Of a stretch of 64,000 nt of DNA, positions 37,254 through 46,650 are shown piece after piece. Source of the DNA: Roseomonas sp. (GTDB lineage Bacteria > Pseudomonadota > Alphaproteobacteria > Acetobacterales > Acetobacteraceae); the NCBI GenBank assembly GCA_020249775.1, contig JADCFA010000016.1, positions 123,079 to 187,078 of the forward strand, given 5' to 3'. The position numbers and the translations under genes are program-made. Position 1 is the first letter of the stretch; each line of letters opens with the position of its first letter. Below the pieces are notes generated by a model, which was not told the DNA's origin, ran no database searches, and worked only from the letters and a program-made list of their open reading frames with translations.

Positions 37254-38069
37254 ATGCCCCTTCCCAGCCGTTTCTGGCAGGACCTCACCTGGCCGGATTT
37301 TCGCGCCCTTCCCGCCAATACCGTCGCGGTTTTGCCGGTGGGTGCCACTGAGCAACACGGCCCGCATTTGCCGGTGGCGGTGGATACCGCGATCAATCAG
37401 GGGATTGTCGCGCGCACGCTGAAAGTAATCCCCGATGATCTGCCGGTACTGGTGCTGCCAACGCAAGCGGTTGCGCTTTCGGTGGAGCATCTACGCTTTC
37501 CCGGCACCATCACCACCAGCGCGGAAACATTGCTCGCGCTGGTCTGCGATATCGGCGCTTCGGTGGCGCGCGCCGGCGTGAAGCGGTTGGTGTTTTTGAA
37601 CAGCCATGGCGGCAATGTCTCGGCGCTTGATATCGCGGCGCGGCGGTTGCGCATTCAGCATGGGCTTTTCGTGGTGAATGCCATGTGGGCGCGCATGGGC
37701 AAGCCTGAAGCCTTGCGCGATCCGGTGGAAGCGCGTTTCGGCATTCACGCCGGGCGCGATGAAACTGCGGTGATGCTGGCGCTGCGGCCTGATCTGGTGC
37801 GGATGGATAAGGCGCGGAATTTCGTGAGCCGCTGGCAAGGTGTTTCCGCTGATACGCCAAGCATGGCACCCGATGCAGGCGCGCCGCCGGCCTGGCAGGC
37901 GCAGGATCTTGGTGGTGCCGGCGCGGTCGGCAATGCCTCGGCCGCCACGGCAGAAATTGGCGAGGCGCTGTTGGATCACGCCGCGCAGCGTATGGCCGCG
38001 CTTTGGCAGCAGGTGGCTGGCATGGATATTGCGAATTGGCTGGAGCAGGAGTCTAATCCCGATGCCTGA
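37254..38069 (+). CDS. Creatininase-family amidohydrolase
   Basis: A 271-residue protein of the creatininase/creatinine amidohydrolase family. Metal-binding and active-site segments are TEQHGPHLP (Glu and His), VDTAI (Asp), NSHGGN (His) and HAGRDETA (Glu). Members open ring amides or remove formyl groups, for example in riboflavin and mycofactocin synthesis. ATG 37254 has AAAGG upstream. It overlaps the first FAD oxidase gene by 8 bases, tying its role to those oxidases. Confidence 0.85.
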   Translation: MPLPSRFWQDLTWPDFRALPANTVAVLPVGATEQHGPHLPVAVDTAINQGIVARTLKVIPDDLPVLVLPTQAVALSVEHLRFPGTITTSAETLLALVCDIGASVARAGVKRLVFLNSHGGNVSALDIAARRLRIQHGLFVVNAMWARMGKPEALRDPVEARFGIHAGRDETAVMLALRPDLVRMDKARNFVSRWQGVSADTPSMAPDAGAPPAWQAQDLGGAGAVGNASAATAEIGEALLDHAAQRMAALWQQVAGMDIANWLEQESNPDA

Positions 38070-39423
38070 TATCGCTGCCTTCACCGCCGAAGTGGCCGGG
38101 CTTGAACAATCCACCGACGCCGCGCTGCTGCGCCAGAAAAGCCGCGACTTCTATTGGTATAGCCCCATCCTTAAACGCCAATTGGATGGCAAGCGCGCCG
38201 ATATCTGGCTGCGTCCTCACAACGAAAACGAAGTGATGCGCATTCTGAATGCCGCGCGCCGCCATAGCGTGCCGATTACGGTGCGCGGTGGAGCAACCGG
38301 CAATTACGGCCAATGCGTGCCGCTGCATGGTGGCGCCGTGCTGGATACCACGGCCATGACGGCGCCGATTGCGCTCAAGGATGGCGTGCTGGAAGCCGAA
38401 GCCGGTGCGCGCATGATTGATCTTGACCTTTGGGCGCGCGAACGTGGCTGGGAGTTGCGGCTTTGGCCCAGCACCAAACGCACCGCGACCATTGCGGGTT
38501 TTGTCGCCGGCGGCGGTGCAGGTGTTGGCGGCATCAGCCACGGCACCATGCGCGAACGTGGCAATCTGCTGGGCGTGCGCGTGGCCACGCTGCAAGACCC
38601 GCCAGCGCTGCTTGATCTGGAAGGGGATGAGGCGAACCCGGTAAATCGCACCTATGGCACCACGGGCGTGATTACGCGCGTGCGCCTGCCGCTGACGTCA
38701 GCGCAGAATTGGCGCGATATTGCGGTGGTGTTTTCGGATTTTGCCACTGCGGGGCGCTTTGCGCTGGCGCTGGCGTTTGCTGATGGTATCCCCAAGAAAA
38801 TGTGCGGTGTGTTTGATGCGCGCCTGCCGCCCTTCTTCCGCAGCATTGCGGATGTGGTGCCGGCGGATCACGCGCTGGCGCTGGTGATGGTCGCACCTTC
38901 CGGCCTTGTCGCTTTGCGCGATATGGCACGCGAACATGGCGGGCGAATTGTGGCGGATCAGGATACAGTGGCGGCTGAACGCGATCCGGAAGCAACGCCC
39001 TTTTACGAATATTGCTGGAACCACACCACGCTGCAGGTATTGAAGCGTGATCGCGGTGTCACCTATCTGCAATGCCGCTTTCCTTTTGAAGGCACTCTGG
39101 AATCGGTTGAGAAAGTGCGCGCTGCCTTCCCGGATGAGGTTTGGATGCACACGGAATGCGTGCGCTTCGGTGGGCGCACCACCATGTCTGCCCTGCCGGT
39201 CATTCGTTGGAATGGTGATGAACGGCTTGCCGAAATCATGGCTGGCTTTGAAGCCGCGGGCGCGGGCATCGCCAATCCGCATGTCATGACAATTGAAGAA
39301 GGTTCTGGCTATCGCCGCGTGCCGGGCGATCAGCTTGGTTTCAAGCGCCGCGTTGATCCTTTGGGCCTGTTCAATCCAGGCAAGATGAAAAGCTTCGACC
39401 AGCCCGAAAGTGACGCCGCATGA
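38062..39423 (+). CDS. FAD-binding oxidoreductase (VAO/PCMH type), copy 1
   Basis: A 453-residue flavoprotein of the PCMH/VAO fold. The FAD loop is TVRGGATGNYGQCVPLHGG, with PSTKRTATIAGFVAGGG and the C-terminal DPLGLFNPGKM typical of glycolate-oxidase-like proteins. The long frame upstream overlaps creatininase and is rejected; ATG 38062 overlaps its stop. It is strongly similar to the next gene (FYWYSPILKRQ here, FFWYSPLLKRQ there), which points to a tandem duplication. Substrate unknown. Confidence 0.86.
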   Translation: MPDIAAFTAEVAGLEQSTDAALLRQKSRDFYWYSPILKRQLDGKRADIWLRPHNENEVMRILNAARRHSVPITVRGGATGNYGQCVPLHGGAVLDTTAMTAPIALKDGVLEAEAGARMIDLDLWARERGWELRLWPSTKRTATIAGFVAGGGAGVGGISHGTMRERGNLLGVRVATLQDPPALLDLEGDEANPVNRTYGTTGVITRVRLPLTSAQNWRDIAVVFSDFATAGRFALALAFADGIPKKMCGVFDARLPPFFRSIADVVPADHALALVMVAPSGLVALRDMAREHGGRIVADQDTVAAERDPEATPFYEYCWNHTTLQVLKRDRGVTYLQCRFPFEGTLESVEKVRAAFPDEVWMHTECVRFGGRTTMSALPVIRWNGDERLAEIMAGFEAAGAGIANPHVMTIEEGSGYRRVPGDQLGFKRRVDPLGLFNPGKMKSFDQPESDAA

Positions 39424-40841
39424 AGCACGATATCGCCGGCCTGATGGCCGCCCTGCCTGATATTCGCTGGGTCACGGATGCCGCGCTGGTGCGCCAGCGC
39501 AGCCGCGATTTCTTCTGGTATAGCCCCTTACTCAAGCGCCAATTGAATGGCGTAAGTGCGGATGTGGTGGCCGAAGCGCGGGATGAGGCTGATGTGGTGC
39601 GCATCCTGGCCGCCTGCCATGCGCGCCGCATACCGGTGACACCGCGCGGTGCCGGCACGGGCAATTACGGCCAGGCCATGCCTTTGCATGGTGGCGTGGT
39701 GCTTGATGTCTCGGCGCTTGACAAGCTGCTTTGGGCCAAGCCCGGCATCATGCGCGCGCAGGCCGGCGCGAAGTTGATCGCGCTTGATGAACAAACGCGC
39801 CAGCAAGTCGGCGGTGAATTGCGCTTTCATCCTTCCACCAAACGCACCGCGACCATTGGTGGCTTTGTCGCGGGCGGCTCCGCAGGTGCTGGTTCCTGCA
39901 TGTGGGGGTCCTTCCGCGAACCCGGCAATGTTCTCGGCCTTCGTGTGGTGACCATGGAAGAAACACCACGCATTCTGGAATTGCGTGGTGCTGAAATTGA
40001 AAAAGCCAATCACGCCTATGGCACTAATGGCATCATCACCGAGGTAGAGATGCCCCTCGCCCCCGCCTATGAGTGGGTGGATGTGATGATGGCCTTCCCG
40101 CGCTTCATGGAAGCCGCGCGCTTTGCGGAAGCCGTGACGCTGGCGGATGGTATTGTGAAGAAGCTCGCCACCGTTGTTGCCTCCCCCGTGCCGCAGCAAT
40201 GTTTCCGCCATTTCGAAGGCCGCATTCCGGCCGGGATGAGTATTGTGTTGCTGATGATCGCGGCACCCTTCCTGGAAGCTTTTGAAGCGCTGAAAGCCAA
40301 GCATGGCGCGACACAAGCGGAAATCTATCGCTGCCCCACGGAAGAAGCTGCTGTGCCGCTTTACGAATATTCCTGGAACCACACCACGCTGCAGGCACTG
40401 AAGCTTGATCGCGGCATTACCTATCTGCAAACGCTCTTTCCCCCGCCGGGCCATATGGCTTTGGTGGAAAAGATGGAAGCGCTGTTTGGTGATGAAGTGC
40501 CGATGCATCTGGAATTCGTGCGCTTCGGCGGGCATGTCACCTGCTTCGGCCTGCAATTGGTGCGTTATACCAGCGAAGAACGCCTGGCCGAAATCATTCG
40601 CATCCATGAAGCCAATGGTTGCCCGGTATTCAACCCGCATGCCTTCTCCTTGGAAGAGGGCGGCATGAAGCGCGTGGATGCGCGGCAATTGGCCTTCAAG
40701 AAGGAAGCTGATCCGCTTGGTCTGCTCAATCCTGGCAAGATGCTCGCCTGGGATGATCCGGAATGGTCGCCTGATCGTCCGCGCACGCATTACATGTATG
40801 GCGACCCGGATGCGCCTGAGGTTGAGGAAAAGCTCGAATAG
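39420..40841 (+). CDS. FAD-binding oxidoreductase (VAO/PCMH type), copy 2
   Basis: A 473-residue paralogue of the preceding gene, overlapping it by 4 bases (ATGA). The FAD loop reads TPRGAGTGNYGQAMPLHGG, followed by STKRTATIGGFVAGGSAG and DPLGLLNPGKM. It carries an acidic C-terminal tail of about 25 residues that copy 1 lacks. The pair may form a heteromer or act on related substrates. Confidence 0.86.
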   Translation: MKHDIAGLMAALPDIRWVTDAALVRQRSRDFFWYSPLLKRQLNGVSADVVAEARDEADVVRILAACHARRIPVTPRGAGTGNYGQAMPLHGGVVLDVSALDKLLWAKPGIMRAQAGAKLIALDEQTRQQVGGELRFHPSTKRTATIGGFVAGGSAGAGSCMWGSFREPGNVLGLRVVTMEETPRILELRGAEIEKANHAYGTNGIITEVEMPLAPAYEWVDVMMAFPRFMEAARFAEAVTLADGIVKKLATVVASPVPQQCFRHFEGRIPAGMSIVLLMIAAPFLEAFEALKAKHGATQAEIYRCPTEEAAVPLYEYSWNHTTLQALKLDRGITYLQTLFPPPGHMALVEKMEALFGDEVPMHLEFVRFGGHVTCFGLQLVRYTSEERLAEIIRIHEANGCPVFNPHAFSLEEGGMKRVDARQLAFKKEADPLGLLNPGKMLAWDDPEWSPDRPRTHYMYGDPDAPEVEEKLE

Positions 40842-40850
40842 GACAGCGTT

Positions 40851-41432
40851 ATGCGGGTGCTGCTGATCCATTGCCATCCGCGGGCGGAGAGTTTTTCCGC
40901 GGCGTTGCGTGATGCAGCACGGCAAACACTGCAAGCCGCTGGGCATGAGGTAGAATGCCGCGATCTTTACGCGGAAGGCTTCAGCGCCGCGCTGAGTGAT
41001 GCCGAGCATCGCGATTATCTGGACCCTTCACGCCATCCACCGGATGTCGCGGATCATGTCGCTTCCCTGCAAAAGGCGGAGGCTTTGCTACTGGTCTATC
41101 CCACCTGGTGGTATGGGCTGCCGGCCCTGCTGAAGGGCTGGTTCGATCGCATCTGGGCGCCGGGGGTTGCCTTCAAGCTTGGGGATGGTGCGATTGAACC
41201 GCTGCTGACGAACATCACCCGCATCGGCGTGGTGACGACCTATGGCTCACCGCTGTGGTTGTTGTGGGTGATTGGCTGGCCGGACAAGAAGCTGATCAAT
41301 CGCGGCCTCAGGCGGTTATGCGCGCGCGGGTGCAGCGTGGAATGGCTGATGCTGACACGGATGGATCAGCGCACGGCGCCGGAACGCGCGGCGTTTTTGG
41401 CGAAGGTGAAGGCGCGGCTTAGTCGCTGGTAG
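40851..41432 (+). CDS. NAD(P)H-dependent flavodoxin-fold oxidoreductase
   Basis: A 193-residue protein of the NQO/flavodoxin-2 type. The N-terminus VLLIHCHPRAESFSAAL binds FMN or FAD phosphates, and LVYPTWWYGLPALLKGWFDR is the family's central motif. It reduces quinones or aromatic nitro groups with NAD(P)H. It is 9 bases after the FAD oxidase pair and probably in their operon. Its 3' end overlaps the convergent deaminase-like gene by 14 bases. Confidence 0.87.
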   Translation: MRVLLIHCHPRAESFSAALRDAARQTLQAAGHEVECRDLYAEGFSAALSDAEHRDYLDPSRHPPDVADHVASLQKAEALLLVYPTWWYGLPALLKGWFDRIWAPGVAFKLGDGAIEPLLTNITRIGVVTTYGSPLWLLWVIGWPDKKLINRGLRRLCARGCSVEWLMLTRMDQRTAPERAAFLAKVKARLSRW

Positions 41433-42774
41433 CCGGAAATAGATGATCCAATTCGCGCCAATCCGGCACTTCCGCATCCAGCACTTTGCCATTGCGGAGC
41501 ACAATCCGATCCGTTTGCGGGCGGGATAGCCACTCAGTCATGTGTCGCGCGCGGAAAAGGATAAAATCAGCCGCCGCGCCGGCGCGAATCATGCCCGCCC
41601 CTTGCAGCCCCATCGCCGCGGCTGGACGCGCGCCGACGGAAAGCGGCCAATCGCCATAGGGGTGGTCCAGATGCAGGATGCGTGTCGCTTCGCGCATCAC
41701 CTCCACCATATCCAAATCACCATAGGCATAGAAGGGATCGCGCGTATTGTCTGATGCGAGGGAGACAGAAACACCCGCCGCCTGCATTTCATGCACCAGC
41801 GTCACACCGCGCCAACGCGGCGTGCGCCCTGCCTCACGGTCCTGCAAATACATATTGCACATGGGCAGCACCACAATCGCAACGCCGGCATCGGCACAAG
41901 CCTTGATGGTTTCCAGCGCGAATTCATCTGTCTGGCGCGAAAGGGAACAGCAATGGCCGCATTGAATACGGCCCTTGAAACCTCGGCGCATGGCGGTCAG
42001 CGCAATTTCACGCAAGGCGCGTGCGCCGGTTTCCCCGCTTTCATCCACATGCAAATCAAGATCAAGCCCGCGCGCTTCGGCAAGGGCGAAGAAATGATCC
42101 AGCATGGCGTGGAATTCAGGCGGAATATCATCATGAATGCCGCCGGAAAGCCGCGTCACCATGCCCAAGACGCCGCCTGATTCGGCGACGATATCGGCAA
42201 GCTGCGCGCCCTCATCCCCCGCGAAGCGATCCAGCGGCGCGATGGAGGAAGCCTGCAAGGTAATGCGCCCCGCCCAATCATCGCGGAGTTGGCGGAACAT
42301 GCGCCAGGCCTTGGGCGCATGGGGCATGTAGCTATCCAGATGGGTGCGCACAGCAACCGTGCCATGGGCATAAGCCGCGCGCAGCGCGAATTCAGCGCGC
42401 GCGCGCATATCGGCTTCAGACCAATTGACGTCGCGATCCGCCATTACCGTGGTGACAGCACCGATGAAACTGCCATCGGGATTGGCGGCGCGTCGCCAGA
42501 TATGGCCCTTATCCAAATGGGTATGCGCATCCAGCATGCCGGGCCAGATCTGCCCGCCATCCAGGGAAACGCCATCCGGCGCCGTGCCAAGCGGTGCAAT
42601 GGCAGCAATCCGCCCTTGCGTAACGCGAAGATCGAAACGCGTAATGCCATCACGGTCCAAGGGTAGCCGCCCTGCGCCTTCCAACACCGCAGCCGGGGCG
42701 CGGACATCACGCAGCCAGAAATCGCTGCCCGCGCCGGCCAAGGCCGCGCGGGTCTTCGCCATGGCGCTGCTCAT
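41419..42774 (-). CDS. Cytosine-deaminase-like amidohydrolase
   Basis: A 451-residue amidohydrolase-superfamily enzyme. Metal site: DAHTHLDKGH, then HVDESGE, QCGHC, and SDNTRDPFYAYGDLDM late in the barrel, which is the pattern of cytosine deaminase and its relatives such as isopropylammelide hydrolase and isocytosine deaminase. Its substrate is an aminated heterocycle at best guess. ATG 42774 overlaps the ABC permease stop (ATGA), so it is the last gene of the importer operon and probably acts on the imported compound. Confidence 0.83.
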   Translation of the reverse strand: MSSAMAKTRAALAGAGSDFWLRDVRAPAAVLEGAGRLPLDRDGITRFDLRVTQGRIAAIAPLGTAPDGVSLDGGQIWPGMLDAHTHLDKGHIWRRAANPDGSFIGAVTTVMADRDVNWSEADMRARAEFALRAAYAHGTVAVRTHLDSYMPHAPKAWRMFRQLRDDWAGRITLQASSIAPLDRFAGDEGAQLADIVAESGGVLGMVTRLSGGIHDDIPPEFHAMLDHFFALAEARGLDLDLHVDESGETGARALREIALTAMRRGFKGRIQCGHCCSLSRQTDEFALETIKACADAGVAIVVLPMCNMYLQDREAGRTPRWRGVTLVHEMQAAGVSVSLASDNTRDPFYAYGDLDMVEVMREATRILHLDHPYGDWPLSVGARPAAAMGLQGAGMIRAGAAADFILFRARHMTEWLSRPQTDRIVLRNGKVLDAEVPDWRELDHLFPATSD

Positions 42775-43604
42775 CGCCGATCCCCCCTGCCCATCGCGCT
42801 TTCATGCCAATGGCGCAGCAGCAAATGCGTAAGCAGGCTGAGTGCCAGGAAAATCGCAATCCCCGTGGTGGAAACCAGCACAAGGGCGGCAAACATGCGC
42901 GGGATTTGCAACTGATACCCCGCTTCCAGAATGCGATAGGCCAAGCCAGAAGCACTGCCGCCCGTGCCCGCGACAAACTCCGCAACAATGGCGCCAATCA
43001 GCGCAAGCCCGCCGGAAATCCGCAAACCCGCGAGGAAGTAAGGCAGCGCGGAAGGCAGCAACAGGCGCGTCAATACCTGCCAGCGCGAAGCGCGATACAG
43101 CTTGAACAAATCCTTCAGATTATGATCTGCCGAATTCAAGCCAACAGTCGTATTCGACAGGATCGGGAAAAAGGCGACGATCCAGGCACAGATCAGCAGC
43201 GATATCGCGATATCATCCACCCAAATGATGATCAGCGGCGCAATCGCCACAATGGGGGTAACTTGCAGGATCACGGCGAAGGGAAAGAGCGACAATTCAA
43301 TGATGCGCGACTGCGCAAAAAGAATGGCCAGCACCAAGCCCAAAATCGCCGCCACTGACAGCGCCATGAAAGTGATCTTGAGCGTGATCAGAAGGGATAC
43401 CGAAAGCGATCCCCAATCGCGCAGCAGCGTCTGCCAAATGGCAATCGGTCCGGGCAGGATATAGGGCGGGATTTCACGCACCCGCACCATCATCTCCCAC
43501 CCGCCCAGGAACAGCAGCGCCAATAAAGTCGGTGCCAGAATGCGAAGCAAAGTGCTTTCCATAAAGCCACCAGCGGCCGGTGCCGCTTCCGTGCTTTCAC
43601 TCAT
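42771..43604 (-). CDS. ABC transporter permease (SsuC/ThiX type)
   Basis: A 277-residue inner-membrane permease with about six hydrophobic segments and the cytoplasmic ATPase-docking loop (LYRASRWQVLTRLLLPSALP...AGLRISGG) of the BPD/EAA type. It resembles permeases for sulfonates, nitrate, taurine and thiamine pyrimidine precursors. ATG 43604 overlaps the ATPase gene by 8 bases. Confidence 0.88.
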   Translation of the reverse strand: MSESTEAAPAAGGFMESTLLRILAPTLLALLFLGGWEMMVRVREIPPYILPGPIAIWQTLLRDWGSLSVSLLITLKITFMALSVAAILGLVLAILFAQSRIIELSLFPFAVILQVTPIVAIAPLIIIWVDDIAISLLICAWIVAFFPILSNTTVGLNSADHNLKDLFKLYRASRWQVLTRLLLPSALPYFLAGLRISGGLALIGAIVAEFVAGTGGSASGLAYRILEAGYQLQIPRMFAALVLVSTTGIAIFLALSLLTHLLLRHWHESAMGRGDRR

Positions 43605-44382
43605 GCGCGCCCCCCATGGCGGAAGACAGCGCATGCGAAACCGTTCGGCATTGCGCGGCATATTCGGGGGAGGTGCGGAATTCCTCACCCCTTTCGATTG
43701 GGGCGGTGATACGCACTTCCTCAGCAATGCGGCCCGGGCGCGGGGCCATCACCACAATCCGTTCCGCCAGATAGACGCTTTCAAACACCGAATGGGTCAC
43801 AAAAATCACCGTAAAACGTTCCTGCGCCCAAAGCTGCACCAAATCATTGTTCAGCCGAAAGCGCGTGATTTCATCCAAGGCCGCGAAGGGTTCATCCATC
43901 AGCAGAATACGCGGGCGCGTCACCAAGGCGCGCGCGATGGAAACGCGCATGCGCATGCCGCCCGAAAGTGCGCGGGGATAGGCTTTTTCAAACCCCTTCA
44001 GATCAACACGGGCAATCCATTCGGCGGCGCGCTCTTCGGCTTCGCGCCGCTTCATGCCGGCCAATTCCAACGGTAATGCCACGTTGCGGATCACGCTGGC
44101 CCAGGGCATCAGCGTTGGTTCCTGAAATACAAAGCCGATATCGCGTTCCACATCGCCAGCGGCATCATGCATGGCGGTCGGCCATTCCATGGTGCCGCCG
44201 CTTGGCGCGGTCAGCCCCGCAATCAGTCGCAGCAAGGTGGATTTGCCACAGCCCGAAGGCCCCAGCAGCGCAATGAAATCCCCCGGCATGATCGTCAGAT
44301 CAATGCCATCCAACGCCAAGGTCCCCGTTGCGTAGCGCTTGGAAACCCCGGCGAGCGAGAGCAGCGGGCGCCGAGGGCTCAA
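43597..44382 (-). CDS. ABC transporter ATP-binding protein
   Basis: A 261-residue ATPase with Walker A GPSGCGKST, signature LSGGMRMR, Walker B ILLMDEPFAALDE and the switch His in FVTHSVFE. It energises the permease encoded just downstream. The start is TTG 44382, which overlaps the binding-protein stop in TTGA; no ATG is available nearby, and the protein would otherwise lack its first strand. Confidence 0.92.
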   Translation of the reverse strand: MSPRRPLLSLAGVSKRYATGTLALDGIDLTIMPGDFIALLGPSGCGKSTLLRLIAGLTAPSGGTMEWPTAMHDAAGDVERDIGFVFQEPTLMPWASVIRNVALPLELAGMKRREAEERAAEWIARVDLKGFEKAYPRALSGGMRMRVSIARALVTRPRILLMDEPFAALDEITRFRLNNDLVQLWAQERFTVIFVTHSVFESVYLAERIVVMAPRPGRIAEEVRITAPIERGEEFRTSPEYAAQCRTVSHALSSAMGGAHE

Positions 44383-45398
44383 GCCAGGCCAGCCCGCCGA
44401 TTGACGAAGCGGAGCGAATAGGCGCGCTTCACATCAAGCCCAGGCGGCATCACCTCCGCATCGCGCATGGCGGTATAGAAGGCTTCCCAGCGTTCATCCG
44501 TCATCGCGCCAATGCCAAGCCGCTCCGCATCGCCTGAGAATACAATGCCGCGTTCATTCAGGGCACGCACGGCGTAGTCAATCTTCTCCTGCGTCATTTC
44601 CTGATTGTCGCGCATGATCAGCGCATTCGCTGCCGCCACATCCTGCCCGCGCAAATACTGTGTCCAGCCCTGCATGGTGGCGTCCACAAAGCGCTGGATC
44701 AGATCTGGTTTTTCCTCAACAAGTTTGCGGGAGATATCAATTGTCGTCTGGTAATTCGGGAAGCCCGCATCGGCGAAAAGCAGCACGCGCGGATCGGCAC
44801 CGCCAAGCCGCGCCGCGAAAGGTTCAGAAGACACAAAGCATTGCTGAATGGCTTGCTTATCCGCCAGGAAGGGCTGGATATTGAAGGTATAAGGGCGGAT
44901 CTGGCTATCGGTGAAGCCGAAACGCCGGCGCAGGAAGGGCCAATAGGTCACGCGCCCGCCGGCACCCACCAGAATGGGCCGGCCGCGCATTTGCTCAAAG
45001 CTGTTGAAGCCCGCTTCCGCATGATACATGAAGCCCTGCGGGTCCTTTTGCATGATGGCGCCAATCGCCATGAAGGGCACGTTTTCGCGCACATAATTCA
45101 GCGCCTGAAAGCCCGACGACATGATCATGTCCACCCGCCCTGCGAGCAGCAGCTGCGCCGGGTTCTGCTGCGGCCCGCCCATGCGGATTTCGCAATCAAT
45201 GCCGGCACGGCGATAGAGCCCATTGGCCAGCGCCAGATAATAGCCGCCATGTTCCGCCTGGGCGCGCCAATTGGTCTGGAAAGACAGTTTTTCGAGTGTC
45301 TGCGCCAGTGGCGCCCGCGCCCCGGCCACGGCCGAAAGCACAAGGGCGGTGCCGCCCGTGAGCAATGCGCGGCGTTCGATCCGATACCTGGTTCTCAT
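44379..45398 (-). CDS. ABC transporter binding protein (NMT1/THI5-like)
   Basis: A 339-residue secreted protein with an N-terminal signal that includes ERRALLTGG and a cleavage region near APLAQT (about residue 33). LSFQTNWRAQAEHGGYYLALANGLY is the hallmark of THI5/NMT1-type binding proteins, which often bind pyrimidines such as hydroxymethylpyrimidine. ATG 45398 follows GGAGAG. It is the first gene of the operon with the ATPase, permease and deaminase-like genes, suggesting uptake of an aminopyrimidine-like compound. Confidence 0.85.
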   Translation of the reverse strand: MRTRYRIERRALLTGGTALVLSAVAGARAPLAQTLEKLSFQTNWRAQAEHGGYYLALANGLYRRAGIDCEIRMGGPQQNPAQLLLAGRVDMIMSSGFQALNYVRENVPFMAIGAIMQKDPQGFMYHAEAGFNSFEQMRGRPILVGAGGRVTYWPFLRRRFGFTDSQIRPYTFNIQPFLADKQAIQQCFVSSEPFAARLGGADPRVLLFADAGFPNYQTTIDISRKLVEEKPDLIQRFVDATMQGWTQYLRGQDVAAANALIMRDNQEMTQEKIDYAVRALNERGIVFSGDAERLGIGAMTDERWEAFYTAMRDAEVMPPGLDVKRAYSLRFVNRRAGLA

Positions 45399-45694
45399 GG
45401 GGGTCTCTCCTCGCTGGGGGGCGGCTTGGCGTGTCTCCTTGCCCCAGGCAGATGGGGGCAGCAAGGCATATGCCAATGCTTTAGGCGGCAGGGGGCGCTG
45501 AATCGCCCGATCATCGCCTGTTTTCTGTGCATTAGGCGCCACAGATCCGTTCACCTGACCGATAGCGCGAGAGGGCATCGCGGCGCGACTCGCCATGCTG
45601 CGCTGCGACATTACGCCCTCACCAAGGTTTCCCCGCCGCCGTCTTATGCCCTATCCTGCCCTTGGCCAGGAGCCTCCGGGAGGGCGCAAGCCTC

Positions 45695-46585
45695 ATGACC
45701 ACCACCGCGGTGCCGCCGCGTCAGACATCCTTGTTGCTTGGTATTTTTTTCATGTGTGCGGCCTGCACGCTATTCCCGATCATGAATGGCATCGTGCAGG
45801 TCTTGAGCCGGACTTACCCATCGGAGCAGATCATCTGGGCACGCACAACGGGGCATTTGCTGATTGTGTTGGCGCTGATTGTGCCGCGCTATGGGTTGGT
45901 CGTGCTGCAAAGCCGCAAGCCTTGGGTGCAGATTTCGCGATCCTTGCTGTTGCTGACCTCCACCACGTTTTTCTTTTTTTCGGTAAAGGATGTGCCACTC
46001 GCCAAGGCATCTTCCATTTCCTTCATGTCGCCGTTTTTCGTGACCCTGCTGGCGCTACCCATGCTGGGCGAGCAGATCGGCTGGAAGCGCCTGGCGGCGG
46101 TGATGGTGGGCTTCCTGGGCGTGCTGGTGGTGATCAGGCCAGGGTCAGAGGTTTTCCAACCCGCAGCACTTGGCATTGTCGCAAGCGCCTTTTGCTACGG
46201 GATCTACCAGATCCTGACGCGGCAAGTGGCGGGGCTGGATCGGCCGGAAACATCGGTGATGTATAGCGGGCTGTTTGGCGCCTTGGTGATGTGCTGCATC
46301 ATCCCCTTCTTCTGGGTGCCCTTCAATAATTGGGCAGATATCTTTTGGCATTTGATGTTGGGTGTGCTGGGTGCCGGCGGCCATTGGTGCGTGGCCAAGG
46401 CCATGACCTATGGCGCGGCCAATGTCATTGCGCCGTTCCAGTATTGGCAAATGATCGGCGCCATCGCGGTTGGTTATGCCATTACGGGGCTATGGCCGGA
46501 TCAATGGACCTGGGTGGGGGCCAGCATCATCATCGGGGCGGGGCTCTACATTGCCATCACCGAAACAAGGTCCCGCAAGACATGA
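45695..46585 (+). CDS. EamA/DMT-family transporter
   Basis: A 296-residue inner-membrane protein with about ten hydrophobic segments in two EamA halves; VKDVPLAKASSISFMSPFFV is typical of the first half and AKAMTYGAANVIAPFQYWQM of the second. It exports or imports small metabolites; the substrate is unknown. ATG 45695 is chosen over an upstream codon. The 296-base gap to the divergent binding-protein gene must hold both promoters; I see no gene in it. Confidence 0.88.
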   Translation: MTTTAVPPRQTSLLLGIFFMCAACTLFPIMNGIVQVLSRTYPSEQIIWARTTGHLLIVLALIVPRYGLVVLQSRKPWVQISRSLLLLTSTTFFFFSVKDVPLAKASSISFMSPFFVTLLALPMLGEQIGWKRLAAVMVGFLGVLVVIRPGSEVFQPAALGIVASAFCYGIYQILTRQVAGLDRPETSVMYSGLFGALVMCCIIPFFWVPFNNWADIFWHLMLGVLGAGGHWCVAKAMTYGAANVIAPFQYWQMIGAIAVGYAITGLWPDQWTWVGASIIIGAGLYIAITETRSRKT

Positions 46586-46650
46586 AGTGCCCCCCTTGCC
46601 AATGGCGCGACTTCGGCGAAGCATAAGTTAGGCATAGCAAGGGGCTCCGC

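Noticed and set aside
37840..38061. Extended start for the first FAD oxidase inside the creatininase gene
   Set aside because: The extension overlaps a well-supported gene and is not similar to the paralogue's N-terminus, which matches ATG 38062.
39528..41009. A 493-codon minus-strand frame over the second FAD oxidase
   Set aside because: Shadow of a motif-rich gene; no ribosome binding site and no family resemblance.
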